The notes: generated from the sequence alone by a model not told the origin. A stretch of 64,000 nucleotides of DNA from Spizellomyces punctatus DAOM BR117 (GCF_000182565.1 NW_015971542.1:506976-570975), one strand, 5' to 3'. Shown: positions 45,531-61,947, numbered from the stretch's first letter. Made by a program: numbers and translations.

Positions 45531-46086
45531 CTAACTAACTACCACTAGGCCCAATTACACATTACGGTTTTTCTAACCGGGTAACTAAGCCCACCACGAC
45601 GAGAGAAATCCTACTAAGCCCTTGATTCCGAAATTCTTTAGTTGGAGGATGTTCTGATACTAGTAAAATCAGAATAATTAGACTGGATAATCCGCGTGGG
45701 AAAATACAAAGATAATGCATACCTGCGATCGTAGCAGTATAGTAGTAGCAGCGTTTGCAAGGGGTTATGTTGTTTTTGTCGGGAGGGCGAGGTCCTCGGC
45801 ACCACCACATCTGTATTCTCATGATTCAACCGACAGTCGTGATGAGAAGAGTTGCACAGATGCTTGCGAGTCGAGGATGGGTAAAGAGGAAAGGGGAAAG
45901 AGACAGAAGGTCCCCCTTTTATAGACCTTTGGCATGCGCCTCACCGCAGTTTAAAAAAAACATTAGCATGCCACACCGCAGTTTGGAGAACATTAGTAGG
46001 CTGCTTTCAGCGATGGGGGGTTCTGATTATGCGATATGATTAACCGGATTATCCGGAAAATAATGGGTCTTAGTGCCATTTTCAAT
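45531..46086 (-). repeat. Dispersed repeat, copy B (pairs with 14104-14760)
   Basis: Same orientation as copy A and about 100 bases shorter. Shared landmarks in order: CACTAGGCCCAATTAC start, TACTAAGCCCTTGATTCC, a GTATGC...CAG intron-like segment on the minus strand, GGCGAGGTCCTCGGCACCA, the TATA region, GCATGCGCCTCACCGCAG and the end GTCTTAGTGCCATTTTCAAT. The minus-strand frame opens MRIQMWWCRGPRPPD where copy A has MRILLWCRGPRPPD; beyond it the frames diverge. No coding capacity for mobility is seen. Confidence 0.8.
45917..45925 (-). promoter_or_regulatory. TATA box of repeat copy B
   Basis: TCTATAAAA on the minus strand at the position equivalent to copy A, again followed by GGGGACCTTCTG and an ATG about 95 bases on. 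Confidence 0.5.
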
Positions 46087-46338
46087 TAACTTCTAATAAG
46101 ATAGGAGCATACACGATATAGAAAAAGGGAGGGGATAGCAGAATTATATACAAAGAGGCTACTCAAGTAATGCAAAAGGAGAGGTGAATATACAACAAAT
46201 GCTCCAGCGAAAATTACGACAAAAAAACGGTGGGGTCACCGAGTCCTTCTCCGGTTCGTCGACTTTGAATGTCCAAAAGATGGAGGACTGAGGCTTTTCA
46301 TACCTATTGGACTGGTATATATAGCTAGTTGATACATG

Positions 46339-47506
46339 TCACACGTTATCACTTGAGCCAGCGACACTATCGCCAAGGAGGGGTGTTGACTCTGTCGCTT
46401 CCGTTGGACATGTATCTTGCTTACAAATAGGGCAGGTTCGTTTCCGCTGCGTAAGCCACCTGTAAAGTTGACAGCAATGCAATCAATGATACAGCTCCGG
46501 AAGGCAACTAGAAATTTCGATACTTACTTATCAACACAGTCGACGTGAAATTCGTGCTTACACATAAGTATTCGTATTTGTTCCCCTTCCTGAAAGTCTT
46601 CCAGGCATATCGCACATCGTATTGGCTCATTTTCTTTCCCCCCTTCCATGCTGAACACCCGTGTCGGCAGATTCAGAACCAATCGCATTGGTGCCAATTC
46701 CTGTTGCCGTCGCAGATATTGTCGATAACTCCACATAATGTACATACAGATCATTACAGCCGCAGGCGACACGACCGTGACGATAATGATCTCCAGCAAA
46801 GGAACATCAAGATCATTTGGTATCAACAAAACTTCAACGCCCGGCCCATACCCGTATTGGGCGTTTGCTTCGCGTTGCAATTGCTCGTAATCAAGCAATG
46901 AGACAAAGACCGAGGGAACTGTTATATCTGATGTGTTACCGGTAGCGAACATGGTGATTAGGCCGGAGTGAGGTGTGTGATCTCCAACAATAACGGACTT
47001 GGCGCCGCTCGCTTGCATGGCGCGAACTTTATCCACAAATCCACACTGCCCTCGCTGCACGAGAGCTATCCAGTTTGAGAGCCCAGTCGCTGAAACTGGG
47101 GTGCATCCAGTGTTCTTTCCGTGCGTGTCAAGCTTGGAAACGGACACCAAAAATCCCAACAAACCCGGATCTGGTAGCTGTGGCCCAAATGCCGCCAATC
47201 GATCCTACACAGCAGGTCATGCATGAGTTAGCAATTGTCAATTATCACCATTTGATCTGAATCAGGGGAAGAACCCAAGATACTTACTTGACATGAGACG
47301 TTATTTCGCAAGACAATAATCTTTCCCTCCGCAAAAATTCCATTCGCCACTGGAAGCCTCGGATTGAATAATCCTGGAGACGGCAGAGAGGTTGCGAACA
47401 TTGCTAGCAGTTGTAAGCAGAAAAGAACTCGTAGAACGTGTCTTGACAGACTTGAAAGGATGGCAGCATGTTGTGGGAGTGAGAGCGATTGGGGGACAGT
47501 TGGCAT
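46339..47506 (-). CDS. PA-TM-RING type transmembrane E3 ubiquitin ligase (RNF13/RNF167-like)
   Basis: Three exons on the minus strand. Signal peptide at the N terminus (RVLFCLQLLAMFATSLPSPG), a protease-associated domain (NWIALVQRGQCGFVDKVRAM; AKSVIVGD; ITVPSVFVSLLDYEQL), one membrane helix (LLEIIIVTVVSPAAVMICMY IMW), then a RING-H2: CAICLEDFQEGEQIRILMCK HEFHVDCVDKWLTQRKRTCP IC. The C terminus ends STPLLGDSVAGSSDNV. Role: endosomal/vacuolar membrane E3 ligase, Tul1/RNF13-like in topology with the RING in the cytosol. Length about 330 residues is normal for the family. Confidence 0.92.
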
Positions 47507-47801
47507 TATCGGACAGCGCAGCTACGTAGAAACTTGGGGGGTGGGTATAATTGTTCCTCAAGGGCGACAAGCTGCGCCTTGAGTGTGGTGAGGATAAAGC
47601 AGTGCGGAAATGCCGGATGAGGTCGGGCTTGTTTCTTCGTTGTAAGATGGATAATGGAGAACCGCGGGGGGGCATTAGGTCACGCCAAGTGGCTTCCCAA
47701 TGTGACTGCAATGATGGTGACATCCGTTAGGCACGCGTTTTCCAGAACTGCAGGATCTCGTCTCCATTTCGGCTGCACACACCCAAGGGCTGCATTTTAT
47801 T

Positions 47802-50800
47802 ATGTCCAACGACGATGCTAATTCTGTATCGTCTTCGGAATTCTCTGTGCTTGATGCCTTGAGCGGATCAGAAAAGTTTGTAAAGGTATCCATCCATGCA
47901 GCCCAGTGATCATGGAAATACCCGCTTACACACGCTATGTAGGGCAATATAACTTTTGACTGGCGTGGACTTCCACCGAACATTGTAGCTGCATTACCTG
48001 ACCCACCCCCCTCCGCAAAGCGATATTTGAAGCGAAGGGTCAAAAATGGCACTGATGATATCTTTTCGAGAAACCAGACTTACATCTCTGACAAAGTTGC
48101 AGAATGGGCTAGCAGATCACAGAAGAATGAAGGTATTTTCATCAACGTAGTTTGTTCGCCATCTGCAAGGCCTCACACGTTTGTGAGAAGATATCCAAGC
48201 ATCACGTCAGGAAGCGACAGAAAACCCTTTTATCCTGGAAGCCAAAGCAATAGAGCCGGAGCACACCCAACGGCCTTTTCCGTTGGCAGATGTCCAGTCA
48301 AAGGATCCAGAAAAAGTCTATACTTTCAATAACTGCCAATTTTCTTATGCTGGAAATGGCAAAAATGATGCGTTCCGTCAGGCGGACGAGTCTGTCGCCG
48401 TGGAGGAGAAGCCCGTTGCGAGCCACTCAATTGTCGTGGACAGTAGAGATTCCACCGAACGGCTACTCAATACGGGAGAGCTGGGTGCTCAGCATCATAC
48501 ACGCAATCGAGATGTGTCTGCATCGAAAATAATCCCGGAGGGCGAACCCAACGGTGACATCCTAGGTAGGTATTGTGTTTGTATTCTTTCACCTCACAAT
48601 TGGCTCACATTATGATCTTTTGCCAGATCTGGGAAATGACGAGTTAGGCAGACTCTTTGAACAACTCCACCTAATAAAATCTGGTGCGGAAAAAATAGCG
48701 CATAATCGAAAATCCGTTCACGAGCATGAGAGGAGAGGACACTCACTTTTGCACGAGGCAAAGGGCCGCAAATATAAGGTGAGAGAAGTGCAGAATATCT
48801 CAGAGTCATGCGCTTGTAACTCAACGAACCAACAGTATTCTTTGACGCATTCAGCTGACGAACCTGAGCTGTCTCTGACCGATCTTGCGGCTTCGGAGAA
48901 ACCCAGAACTGAACGACCACCTGAGGCAGGTCAACGGGAACATGTTAACAGGGTCTAAATACTTGGTGCTGAACTGTCTGTTATCACCCAGCCTGCACCG
49001 TTCGAACCACATCAAAACCCAATACCTGGACGTTCAATGAGCCTGGAGGACAGTCGTGGTAGAGGACGTGTAAGTCCCGAGTTTTGGATGACTGCTACGG
49101 AAGGATCTTGACAAGTTGGATGAAAGATAGCCTGTCAGATCCTCGCAACGTGACGGACTGACTCGTGAGACACATCAGCGAATGCTCTTGAAAATACATA
49201 GCGAACTGAGCGAGCTCGCTCACCGATTGAAAAAGAAACGTCGCGCAGCAGACTTAAAAGAGCAACAGCTTGCAGCTAAGGAGAGGCATCTTCAGACCCG
49301 AGAAACACATATTTTGAAAGAGGTGGAAAAACTCGTCACTCTACGCCTGGCAAAGAAGGAAGAGGTTCTAAAAAAGGTCCGTCTGGCGATGCTCAACACC
49401 GGTGCTTGTCGAGTGACCCACGCTCATTTCAACATCAGGATGCGGAGGTGATTGTGGAACAGTATGATGACGCACTTACTACGACGGTGAAAGAGAATAA
49501 ACGATTACAAGCCTCACTTCGTGATCTCATTGCTGTCAACAGACAAATGCGCGAGCAGGTTAGGATGAATATCCCGTGGGGTCTTGCTGGTGGTTATGGT
49601 TTTACTGAGCAAGCCGTTTCCCGAAGGTCAGCAAGTTACAGGAAGATGCATGGGAAAGGGAGCGGGAGTTGGAGGAGCAACGAAACCAATTAAAACATGT
49701 AAGCCAGTAGTGTATTACTTTCCGTTACCGAATTGCTCCATTGAGAGACCTGAAGTCTCGTGACAGGAATCTCCGCTTGAAAGCTGCATTAGCCATCGGA
49801 AGGGCTAACAGTTCCACGGCAATCGTTTCGGTGAAGAAGGAGCAAGCAAGCAAATTAGAGGAAGCGAAGAAGATTATTTTAACTCAAGGACGGAAAACTA
49901 CTCGAAATGGTGGGTGACTTAGCAAGATTATATCCGTTCGCCACCGCTAGCGTAGGCCTTAATGTCGTTGAATAGCCCGCACAGTGGAGACACAAACCCT
50001 CAATGTGGAAGAATCTATAAGGTCTGGGGACGATCTCAGGTCAAAGGTCAGATTCTCCAGTTATCTAAAAGTCTGAAATTTTTGTTGTTCATCTATATCT
50101 TTTTTTGACCATCAGCTCTCCGGCCTTCAGAAGATGCTTGCGTACCTGTTACAAACGCGATGCGCAAGGACGCGCAATCATCGTCAAGCCGCTGAAGGAA
50201 CGAATGCGAATTCTGAAAACATTGGTGCATTACATGAGGCGATAGCCTCTACATTCTGCCATGTGACTCAAACGGAGGATCGAGACTCACCAAAGAACGT
50301 GGTGGACTGTGAACGTGCCAGCTGGATAGAGTACTATTTGCAGTTCGTACTTGAATGCATGTTACGAGTTGGGTTCAGTGCAGCGCAGGTAATATACTTC
50401 GCTAGTGGCCTTCGTTCATGGTGGCGCTAATCAGTTTGCACATTCTGCTTGGACCTTCTAGAAGTACATAATATCTGTTATGGCGTATGAGGCATTTACT
50501 GGTTATATTAGAGGGACTTCCATCAATGTACAGCCATCAGATGGAAGTCACAAAAGATCTCCCCCATTACTGGTCCAGGAGCAAACGACGCGCCTGGTCT
50601 TGTGTTTGATTATTTTGTCGGGTGTCACACAAATTGATGTGATAACAGCCATACTGGACAACATCGCGGCGGAGTTATCGACGGACGAAGTAAGTTGATT
50701 CAAACTTGACGCATATATGCACGTCTCATAACTGACGATTTTTTAAAGGGGAAAGGCATCTTTCTCAAGGCAAACGGCGTTGACGTCGTTCACATGTGCC

Positions 50801-51292
50801 TCCGCGATGTTGGCCATGATAATGTCCAACATTTGGCAAGTTCGATCTTTCTTACGCTCTGTGCTGAGGGAGGTAAGTAGAGCCAAATTTCCACTGATGG
50901 TATTTTCGGGCGGGTATTCATTCCCATCCAAAGATTGGCTCGTAGACTTCATCGGGCAATGTAGCACAGTGGATGTCCTCGACTCTATTATTGTGGCGTT
51001 GGACTCTAGTAATCTTGGAACGCTAGAGAACATTTCAGTTGTCCTTCAGAAAATTTCAAAGCTTTCGTATGTGTGCAAGCGCTTTCGTTAAAGACCTGGC
51101 ATTGTCAGCTAACTGTCGCTTTCCAGGGAAAATCGTACTTCGCTGCGCGAACGCCCGGATCTTGTTCCTCGATTGAAAGCAATAATTGATGGGACAGAGG
51201 AAGCATCCATCGTGTCACCACTGTCGGAATTTCTCATGATCAATATACGATCCATCCTGGCCAATGTAGATAATACAATAACTGTAATTTAG
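47802..51292 (+). CDS. Large coiled-coil protein, possibly CCDC138-like
   Basis: Many small exons. N terminus MSNDDANSVSSSEFSVLDAL is Ser/Asp-rich and disordered. From about 49180 a coiled coil begins: LLKIHSELSELAHRLKKKRR, KEQQLAAKERHLQTRETHIL, then DAEVIVEQYDDALTTTVKEN and KRLQASLRDLIAVNRQMREQ. The C-terminal third is globular and helical: WIEYYLQFVLECMLRVGFSA, TTRLVLCLIILSGVTQIDVI, ending FLMINIRSILANVDNTITVI. The disordered, coiled-coil, helical-repeat order and the KEN.RLQ..L region remind me of the centrosomal protein CCDC138, but no unique motif settles it. Ends 170 bases before the isomerase gene. Exon model incomplete at 48130-48210 and 48950-49180. Confidence 0.5.
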
Positions 51293-51461
51293 AATACTCA
51301 TTCAACACGTTTCATTTTGATTGCGTAAAACTAATTAGATGACTCACGATCACTGTGATTCAGATTTCAGCCGACCCAGCCGTGCTGTATATCTGCTGTG
51401 TATTGTCCCATCGTCTGCCCATCCCACTGACCGTTTTCGTTGATAAAGACAAATATCAAGC

Positions 51462-53357
<1,896 letters not shown>

Positions 53358-53483
53358 GTGTTATTTTTGAATGCACAGGCTCACTGAGTTGGAGCCATAC
53401 ATGCGAGCATTTTGCTACATATACCGCAACGGCTGATACAATATATTTGGTGGCTATCGTCCTACCAAGGTGACACGATCGCA

Positions 53484-54114
53484 TTACTTGTTCTTCTTGC
53501 GCAGATAGTCTGCTGTTTTGTTGTGGAGGAGTAAACCGCGCCGCAAAACATAGAGCAGGGCCAGAACGCACATAATTGGTTCATGCAGTCGCTGCGCTCC
53601 ACTTAAAGACTGGCTAAACCTACCGAGTTTCTCCACTGCTTCCGCAGCTATACTTGCAAACATCCCGCTATCGTATGTACCTATTATATAATATTGCTGC
53701 GTCTTAGCTATTATAATCCCGGCTTTTCCCTGGATGATTCCGAAATCAAGAGTCAGGAGACAGCTTTGAGGTAGTTTGAAGCCATGCACATTTGGTGCCT
53801 AACATTTTTCCCATACACTGCCAATCTGTCTGCCCTGATTGCTCTATATCCCACATCCATGAGAGTGATGCCAGCATCGTGAGTTCGTACTTCGCGGGGA
53901 TTTTCAAAACCTTGTTGTATTCGTGTCCAATCTGACGGGGCCATCTGCATTTCTTGTAAATATCATCAAAAGTTTTTGAACGTCCCAAGCGTTTGATTTT
54001 ACCCACCACGAACTGCGGCGACCGTGCCTTGACCACTCCATCCTTTATCCTCACTATTGCGGCATGATTTACATGTCGTGTGGCCAAGACGGCCTCTTCG
54101 AGCAGGGAGTTCAT
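53484..54114 (-). CDS. Profilin-4-like protein
   Basis: Four exons on the minus strand. Joined, the protein reads MNSLLEEAVLATRHVNHAAI, VRIKDGVVKARSPQFV, then QMAPSDWTRIQQGFENPREV and AIRADRLAVYGKN, then GKAGIIIAKTQQYYIIGTYD, SGMFASIAAEAVEKL and the last exon ADYLRKKNK. Introns run from GTAAAATC to TGCAG, GTTAGG to ATCCAG and GTAGGTTT to AACAG. This parallels human PFN4 from start to end (LLxxxLxTKHVDSAALIKI; VRADxYSxYAK; VVVVKTxLY; YxEGMYPSxxxEATExL; DYLRKK). Animal PFN4 is sperm-specific and binds phosphoinositides rather than actin. A different reading of the first intron would add upstream exons (see next feature). Confidence 0.78.
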
Positions 54115-54115
54115 A

Positions 54116-54639
54116 TCAATGACTTACTATTAGAAAATAAAACCTCCAAGTCGGGTAGAAACATGAATAACTTACGTAATTCAGGGTTTGGCACGTGAGA
54201 GGGTATGACTAAAGAGCCTGAAGGTGTTCCAACGACACTCTCCATTCCAAGATCTCTCCTGCGATTGTCTATTAGCACACGCAAGCCCAATCAGCATTAA
54301 TATAGATTCTTCTAGCTCGCCTTTTGGAATTCGTCTGGATTGCGTATATCCGGTTGAACAAGCTTCGCCAAATTCCTACTGTAAACTTTGAAGATTTTGA
54401 GCAGAACTCACCATACGAAATCGCCGGTGCTGTCGAGCGACAGGATATTAAGGAGTCTTTTGTAAGTGTGTGTGTACTGTTGTCTAAGCTCTTTGCTGGA
54501 GGAGATCCATGTTTGAAAAGGGGGGTATAATGCGTACCGGAAGCACAACGAGGCTCGGGCTCGCTCCCTGCTCAGCTGAGCTCCATGCGGTCAAGAGTCC
54601 CAGAGTAACGAGGAGGAAGAGGTGTATATGCAGAAGCAT
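54116..54639 (-). CDS. Uncertain upstream exons: signal-peptide ORF before the profilin-4-like gene
   Basis: A minus-strand ATG at 54639 opens MLLHIHLFLLVTLGLLTAWS SAEQG, a convincing signal peptide or anchor. Plausible exons continue with SLDSTGDF, RNLAKLVQPDIRNPDEFQK and RDLGMESVVGTPSGSLVIPS HVPNPEL, the last ending at a GTAAGT donor (54173). If the next intron ends at TAG the frame stops one base before the profilin ATG; if it ends at the AAG three bases later, PNPEL runs into LIDMNSLLEEA in frame. AAG acceptors are used by several genes here. Whether this is a separate gene, an N-terminal part of the profilin gene, or noise is open. Confidence 0.3.
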
Positions 54640-54793
54640 TGTGAGATTTTGATATGTGTGCATGTCATTATGAACGAATAACAGCGGAAAAGAATGATGG
54701 AGAATTTCCACCTGCCGCAGAACGTAGCTAACATGGTCCATCTAGAGGTCTGACTGCAAAGGGTTGATACGGTGTACCGGTTGTTGGATCTGT

Positions 54794-56044
54794 ATGGTGG
54801 ATATGTCGGTTCTCAAAGGGAAGGAACATCTCACCTGGTCAACCCTACGAGATAGCCTTGGTCTTCCGGAAGGTGAGCACATTTCACCCACGCCAACGAC
54901 TCTGTCTAGCGGAACTCGGACATACTGCCGTTGTGTCTGATTTCTGTTTTGAAGGCATCTAATTGAATTACAATTCATCAGATTCTGACGAAAACATATC
55001 AAGTCCGACAAGTCCGGCTCTCGAGCAGGACCTATATACATTCGGCTTATCGATAGCCGAGCCCCCAGTAGTAGTCTGCTGTAACAACTGCAATAAATCC
55101 ATTCTACAAACTGCTTTTGCTGATCATTTGAGTAAGTTGTCAAAAGAAAAGAATATAGACAATCCTTCATAACGGAGACCATCATCATTTGATAGAAATC
55201 TGCACGAGCACCCCAGTAACTGAACCGCACCAACTATCCATGGAGCCTCCAAAACCCATCAGCTTAATACAGAAAAAGCGAAAAAAGCTTGAGACGAATT
55301 CAGCAAGTGCGAGCGATGGTATGAACCGCGCCACTAGATAACTCTTTCGTTGATGGCGCATCTCAGTATTTGCCTCTTTGACAGCTGAGAAAACTGACAA
55401 AGCCGACAAATCCGAGAAAATTGACAAACCCATAAAGTTATCGAAAGCCACAAGAGCTGTCAAAGGTCGGGCAATTGACGTTACCTATGATGGACAAGGA
55501 ATTGACCAGATCTCTACCTTCCAGGGCCTATTGACCTGGATAAACAGTGCGGAGTTCGTCTGGATTCCGGTGCACTCTGTACCCGATCCATAACATGCAA
55601 GATTCACTCTGTTGGTGCCAAACGAGCAGTTCAGGGCCGATCACAACAGTATGATATTCTGTTTCAGGAGCATCAAGCAAAGAACATGGGGAGAGGTTTC
55701 AAGCGTAAGTGCTCAACTTCTGATATTATTGAGTATATGAAATCCCTTCCAATGCGGAGACCTTTTTGTGTGCAGCGGGTGATTCTCGAGCTGGCACGCC
55801 GGTGGGGAAGTTGAATGGCGTGGCAAGAATAGGGACGGGGAGCCCGTCAGGGTTTGGTGCCGGGGATCCTGTTTTGGACAAACCTTTGACAAAGGACGAG
55901 GAGGCAGACCTTGTCTTCAACGCTATACGACTGCACCGGCCGACACCTATGGCGGTGCAGCCTGTCTACGCAGCGGTGGAGGTGGTGTTGGCATTTAAAC
56001 GACGGCAAGCACTGGTGAATGCCTTTCAGGGCAAACCAGTGTGA
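54794..56044 (+). CDS. SGF73: SAGA deubiquitinase-module subunit SGF73 / ataxin-7-like
   Basis: Multi-exon. N terminus MVDMSVLKGKEHLTWSTLRD SLGLPE; then a small zinc finger PVVVCCNNCNKSILQTAFAD HLEICTS with Cys-Cys-His-Cys spacing as in ataxin-7 ZnF; a Lys/Ser linker; then the SCA7 domain reading PIDLDKQCGVRLDSGALCTR, SITCKIHSVGAKRAVQGRSQ and QYDILFQEHQAKNMGRG. The C-terminal part has RLHRPTPMAVQPVYAAVEVV. Role: anchors the Ubp8 deubiquitinase module to SAGA and contacts nucleosomes. The acceptor for the SCA7 exon is the TTCCAG at about 55524. Length about 310-330 residues. Confidence 0.88.
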
Positions 56045-56255
56045 TGAGCGAGTCACCCTTACTTTTCCCCCTAATTTATGCAAAGTCATATAGACTTTAG
56101 GAGCATGTCTTTGCACGATACCCCAAAATACATCTGTAAACAATACGCATAATACAAGACGGACAATAATACAAAAACGTCTACAAAAAAGCTACACACA
56201 TAACAACAATTTCACGGCGTACAGCTAACTGCTCTCTATCGGATTGCTATGCTGT

Positions 56256-59200
56256 CTATACTGCGTCGGGTCCAGAATACGTGGGGGCAATGCCATTACC
56301 GCGCCCACCTGCCTTCTCCCCAATCCTCGTTTTCCAATATCCTATCAGATAAATCATGCTGGAAATAAACCGGATGGCACTGAGAACGGCGACACTCCCT
56401 AATCGATAGTCTAATCAGCATAACGGATCCTTAAAGAAGGATAACAAACCAAGCGACTTACAAAAGAGGAATGTCAGGTATGGGTTCACGGAGGTGCCCG
56501 ATTTGTGGGGGAAGAGTTTGTTCACAATTGTTTTGTTCGTGAACAAAATAATGAGTAACGCATTGGTCATCATCCAACACAAAACAACCCGCGTCCGGAA
56601 GATTTTAAAATCGTCCTCTTGTTGCGTTTGCGGATTGGTTGCTGGTTTGTCCGTAGCGGGAGCGTGCAACTCCTCGCGTTGCTTAGTTAGCTGGCGCGCG
56701 AATGCCCCGTATGCTTCGTCGAGGTCGTCATCTGTGAGCGGCATCTCAACTTCCACAATCTGCTTGCCGTCAGCGGTTGTCTTCACCGTGACGCTGCCGA
56801 GATCAGGCGCGTTATCTCCCTTCGTGCCCCATGAAACATCATGCAGGTTGCAGACTAGAGTCCATTCAAAAGTCAGTGTGTCGCCTTATCCGTTAAAGGA
56901 GAATAAAGCGCTTACATGCGTAAATCATGAAAATATTGATGTAGGTAGGCAGAAGGAGGAGGTATTGGAACATGCACGTGACAACATGCCATGGGTCAAA
57001 ATGGGCAAGACTCGCAAATATGTAAAGTCCATATGTTGATCCAAGCGAGATCACAATATCGCGGAATGCAGGCGTATCACGAAAGTACCGGAAGAAGCTA
57101 ACTCGCTGCTCGTCGATGGTTTGGATGGCGAATTTGATAGATACATAAACCGTCCACCCGCCCAGGAAGAGCATCAAGCCCATAATGAGTGTAAATCCGA
57201 TCACGATTGAAGTATACAGCCATTTAGAACCTTGAGGTCGATTGCCTAGGATCATTCACAAATGAAGTGTTAACACGCCTCTTCAATTCTCTCCATCACC
57301 CATTTACTCACCAAGAGAACTGACAAATATGCAGACAATAGCAAAAATGTAAAGCTCGCGGACAATCTGGAAGACGATTTCGGAATGTGGGTAGAAAGGA
57401 TCTGTGTCACTGCTATCGTCCGCGACATCGAAAAGAACTGTAGCGAGGACAGCTCGGTAAGTTTAACACGTTTGACATGTTTTTGTACAATCTCACTTAC
57501 AGTAGAACGCGAGGTAAAAGTTAGCAAGGGCGAACCAATTGAAAAGAAGATTGATGGCGTTGTAAAAGAACTCCACAAGGAGAGCAGCCTTCCGTCCGGT
57601 AGAATGTCCAGACCGCTATGAACGAGAGATAAACTATACAGCGACACGTAGGAAGACCGTTCACAATACTTACAAATATTTTGCTCCAGTTCCAAGTGGC
57701 GTGGAGACCAGCGAAAAATGACCCGTTTAACCAACGTCGGCGTTGTGAGATGAGCTCCGGAAGCTGGTCCGGTACATCGGTCTCGGCGCGAGCATCCTTC
57801 AACACGTGACTATCGTTAGTCACGGATTAAAATGTTGGTTGACCTCATGATTTCCGGGACTTACCTTACAGTACTTGAGCAACCAGCTATCTCTTGCTTT
57901 TGTTACGAGTTCGAAGCAAAGAATACGATCTTCCGCTAAGTACATGTTAGCCTGTGAAGCATAATCGTCTCCTTCAGCATCGTCACGCTTAAAAGCTTTA
58001 CCAAATGACTTACCGCGAATATATCCGCACCGCCGTGCATCTGTTCTCCTCTAAAGTACTGCTCCAGGGGAGCACCTTGCAACGCTTTATATCGGTAGGC
58101 ACTGAAAGCTCCAGGAAGCACAGATATGTATCCGAACACGCTTTCCAGGGGCTTATCGAGGATGTTGCTCATTTTGTACTTTTCAAGCGCGTCACATTAA
58201 TAAATTCCGTCCAGCAATATCAGCCGTCGAGATCAAGCGTACCTCAAAATTTTGCGTGGCGACCAAAGGGTTCAATAAGTTCCTCCAGCCAGAACCTAGC
58301 TCAGCTTTGATTTCACCACAAGCTCCGCCCACGTTAGGATCGCGCTCAAACGCTATAGGATCCGTTGATCTTAGCAATAAACATACAGGTGTAAACTGCT
58401 TTGACTGGTGATATAATTACCTCTGTAGAGGTGGTAGAAAGATTCTTTAGAAGGCACGGTTCCAACATCCAATAGGAATGTGACTTCCGGGTCAAGAACC
58501 GTACAAATCGCATTGAAAAACCATCGGTGCGAATTGATCTGTGGACGAATGGAATAATGCGCTTAACACCGGGTATGTTCTTTGAACACTGAAGCAAGTA
58601 CCTTTTTGGCATTCTTTTCCTTGAGCAGGAAGATCAACTGTGTAGGAACCAAGTGCTCCTTTGTTTCTGAACGGGGATACAGCTCTTTATCAATGGCGAT
58701 TTGTGTGGTATACTCAAAAATATGGGCCTTGACATCTTTGCCGTTGACGGTACTCTTTGCAAGGCCATCAGCATAGGCGCCCATGACTCCCAGAACTGAT
58801 AAAAAGATGATTCAGCTTAACGAATCGAGCCATATCGCGCAGCAAGGGAAAACGCTACATACGTGTCAAAACCTTTGGGTTAACCTTAGAACGTCCATCC
58901 GACACTATCACGACGACGAAATTCTTCCAGCCATCTGGGCCCCATCCGTATTTGCACTCGTCGCTGCACAGGTAGGCAATATTCCTCATCACCGCAAACA
59001 TGGATTTTGCGAAAAGTACATCAGGCTCATTATACCTGTAAAAAAAAGCGATGAATTTTGTACAAGATGAGATCAGAAAACGCGTGGACCTACATGGTAA
59101 CGACGAGAGCAACTTTGGTGAGCCGTTTGAATTGACGCTGTCGCAAAGTATACGATTGGGCAAAGTCGTTGGGTTCGCAGGTAGCCGCTGTGTAGCGCAT

Positions 59201-59581
59201 GTGTGTGAATTCATCTCCTGTTGTATGAGTGGCATTTTTCAAAAGTTGCTTTGAGACTGGCCTGTAGAGAATCTATGAGCATATGCAGGTTCCCGCATAA
59301 AGACATGCCAAACACACGCGACTTACTGATCGACGACAAAGTTGCCAGCACGCGTAAGAGCTATCTGCTTGACGGTTCCAGACCGAGTCAAACCTCGGCC
59401 GCCTAAATCTCGTGGACGGAACCCGCTGCTAATGGATGGCCTATATACGAAGGAGTGCGGGTATGAATATACTCGGACATGCGGCGAACGTATTGCAAGA
59501 AATAACACGCGCGCCGGAGAGCGAGCAGATTGAAAGTTCCTCGTACCTTCCCTCTACGAGGGGTTGATAGTGTCCCTCCAT
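56256..59581 (-). CDS. CHS: Chitin synthase, division 1 type
   Basis: Roughly a dozen minus-strand exons. The ATG at 59581 gives [12 protein letters not shown]; next come [20 protein letters not shown] and [11 protein letters not shown], the usual division 1 lead-in. Catalytic region: [111 protein letters not shown] and [12 protein letters not shown], so the EDR and QRRRW active-site motifs are intact. Several membrane helices follow ([18 protein letters not shown] and downstream), ending [16 protein letters not shown]. Role: UDP-GlcNAc polymerisation at the plasma membrane. Division 1 is inferred from the [16 protein letters not shown] context; class I, II or III is not resolved. The 5' exon is less certain. 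Confidence 0.92.
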
Positions 59582-59846
59582 CGGATGGTGATGGACAACG
59601 CGTTGACTGCTGTAGATGGCAGAGAGCTAGCTGGAGCGTTCAAGTGTCGGCGGGATGCCGAGCGCGAGACGGCAAATTACAACCAAAGTTTTAGACAAAA
59701 TCTGCCTGGGGGGGATGCAGCTCGTTCTTCTCCTGCTAGGGACTTTCTCCCTGGCCGTGCCGATCGCCGTGAGGCGCAGGGCCACTTCGCCTCCGTCTAC
59801 AAACTCAGCGCGAACTTTTGTAACGCTGGCCGCAAAGCCTCCTGGA

Positions 59847-61714
<1,868 letters not shown>

Positions 61715-61947
61715 GGCTGTTAACGTTAACCTGATGGTAAAAGATCTGCAGTTGAAAGTCTGCTCTCCTTTCCAGACGTGGGCATCGTAAATTGTTTTCT
61801 TTTAGTCACTGTGCCAGAAAGTGCATTCCATCTGGAAAGCGGCTGGGATCAATCCGGATGCTTGGCGGAATCTTCGAATTTGGACAGTCGTCCAGGTTGT
61901 CGCGTTGGTCATCGTGTATCTTGGCATTTGCAAAACACCTACTGATC

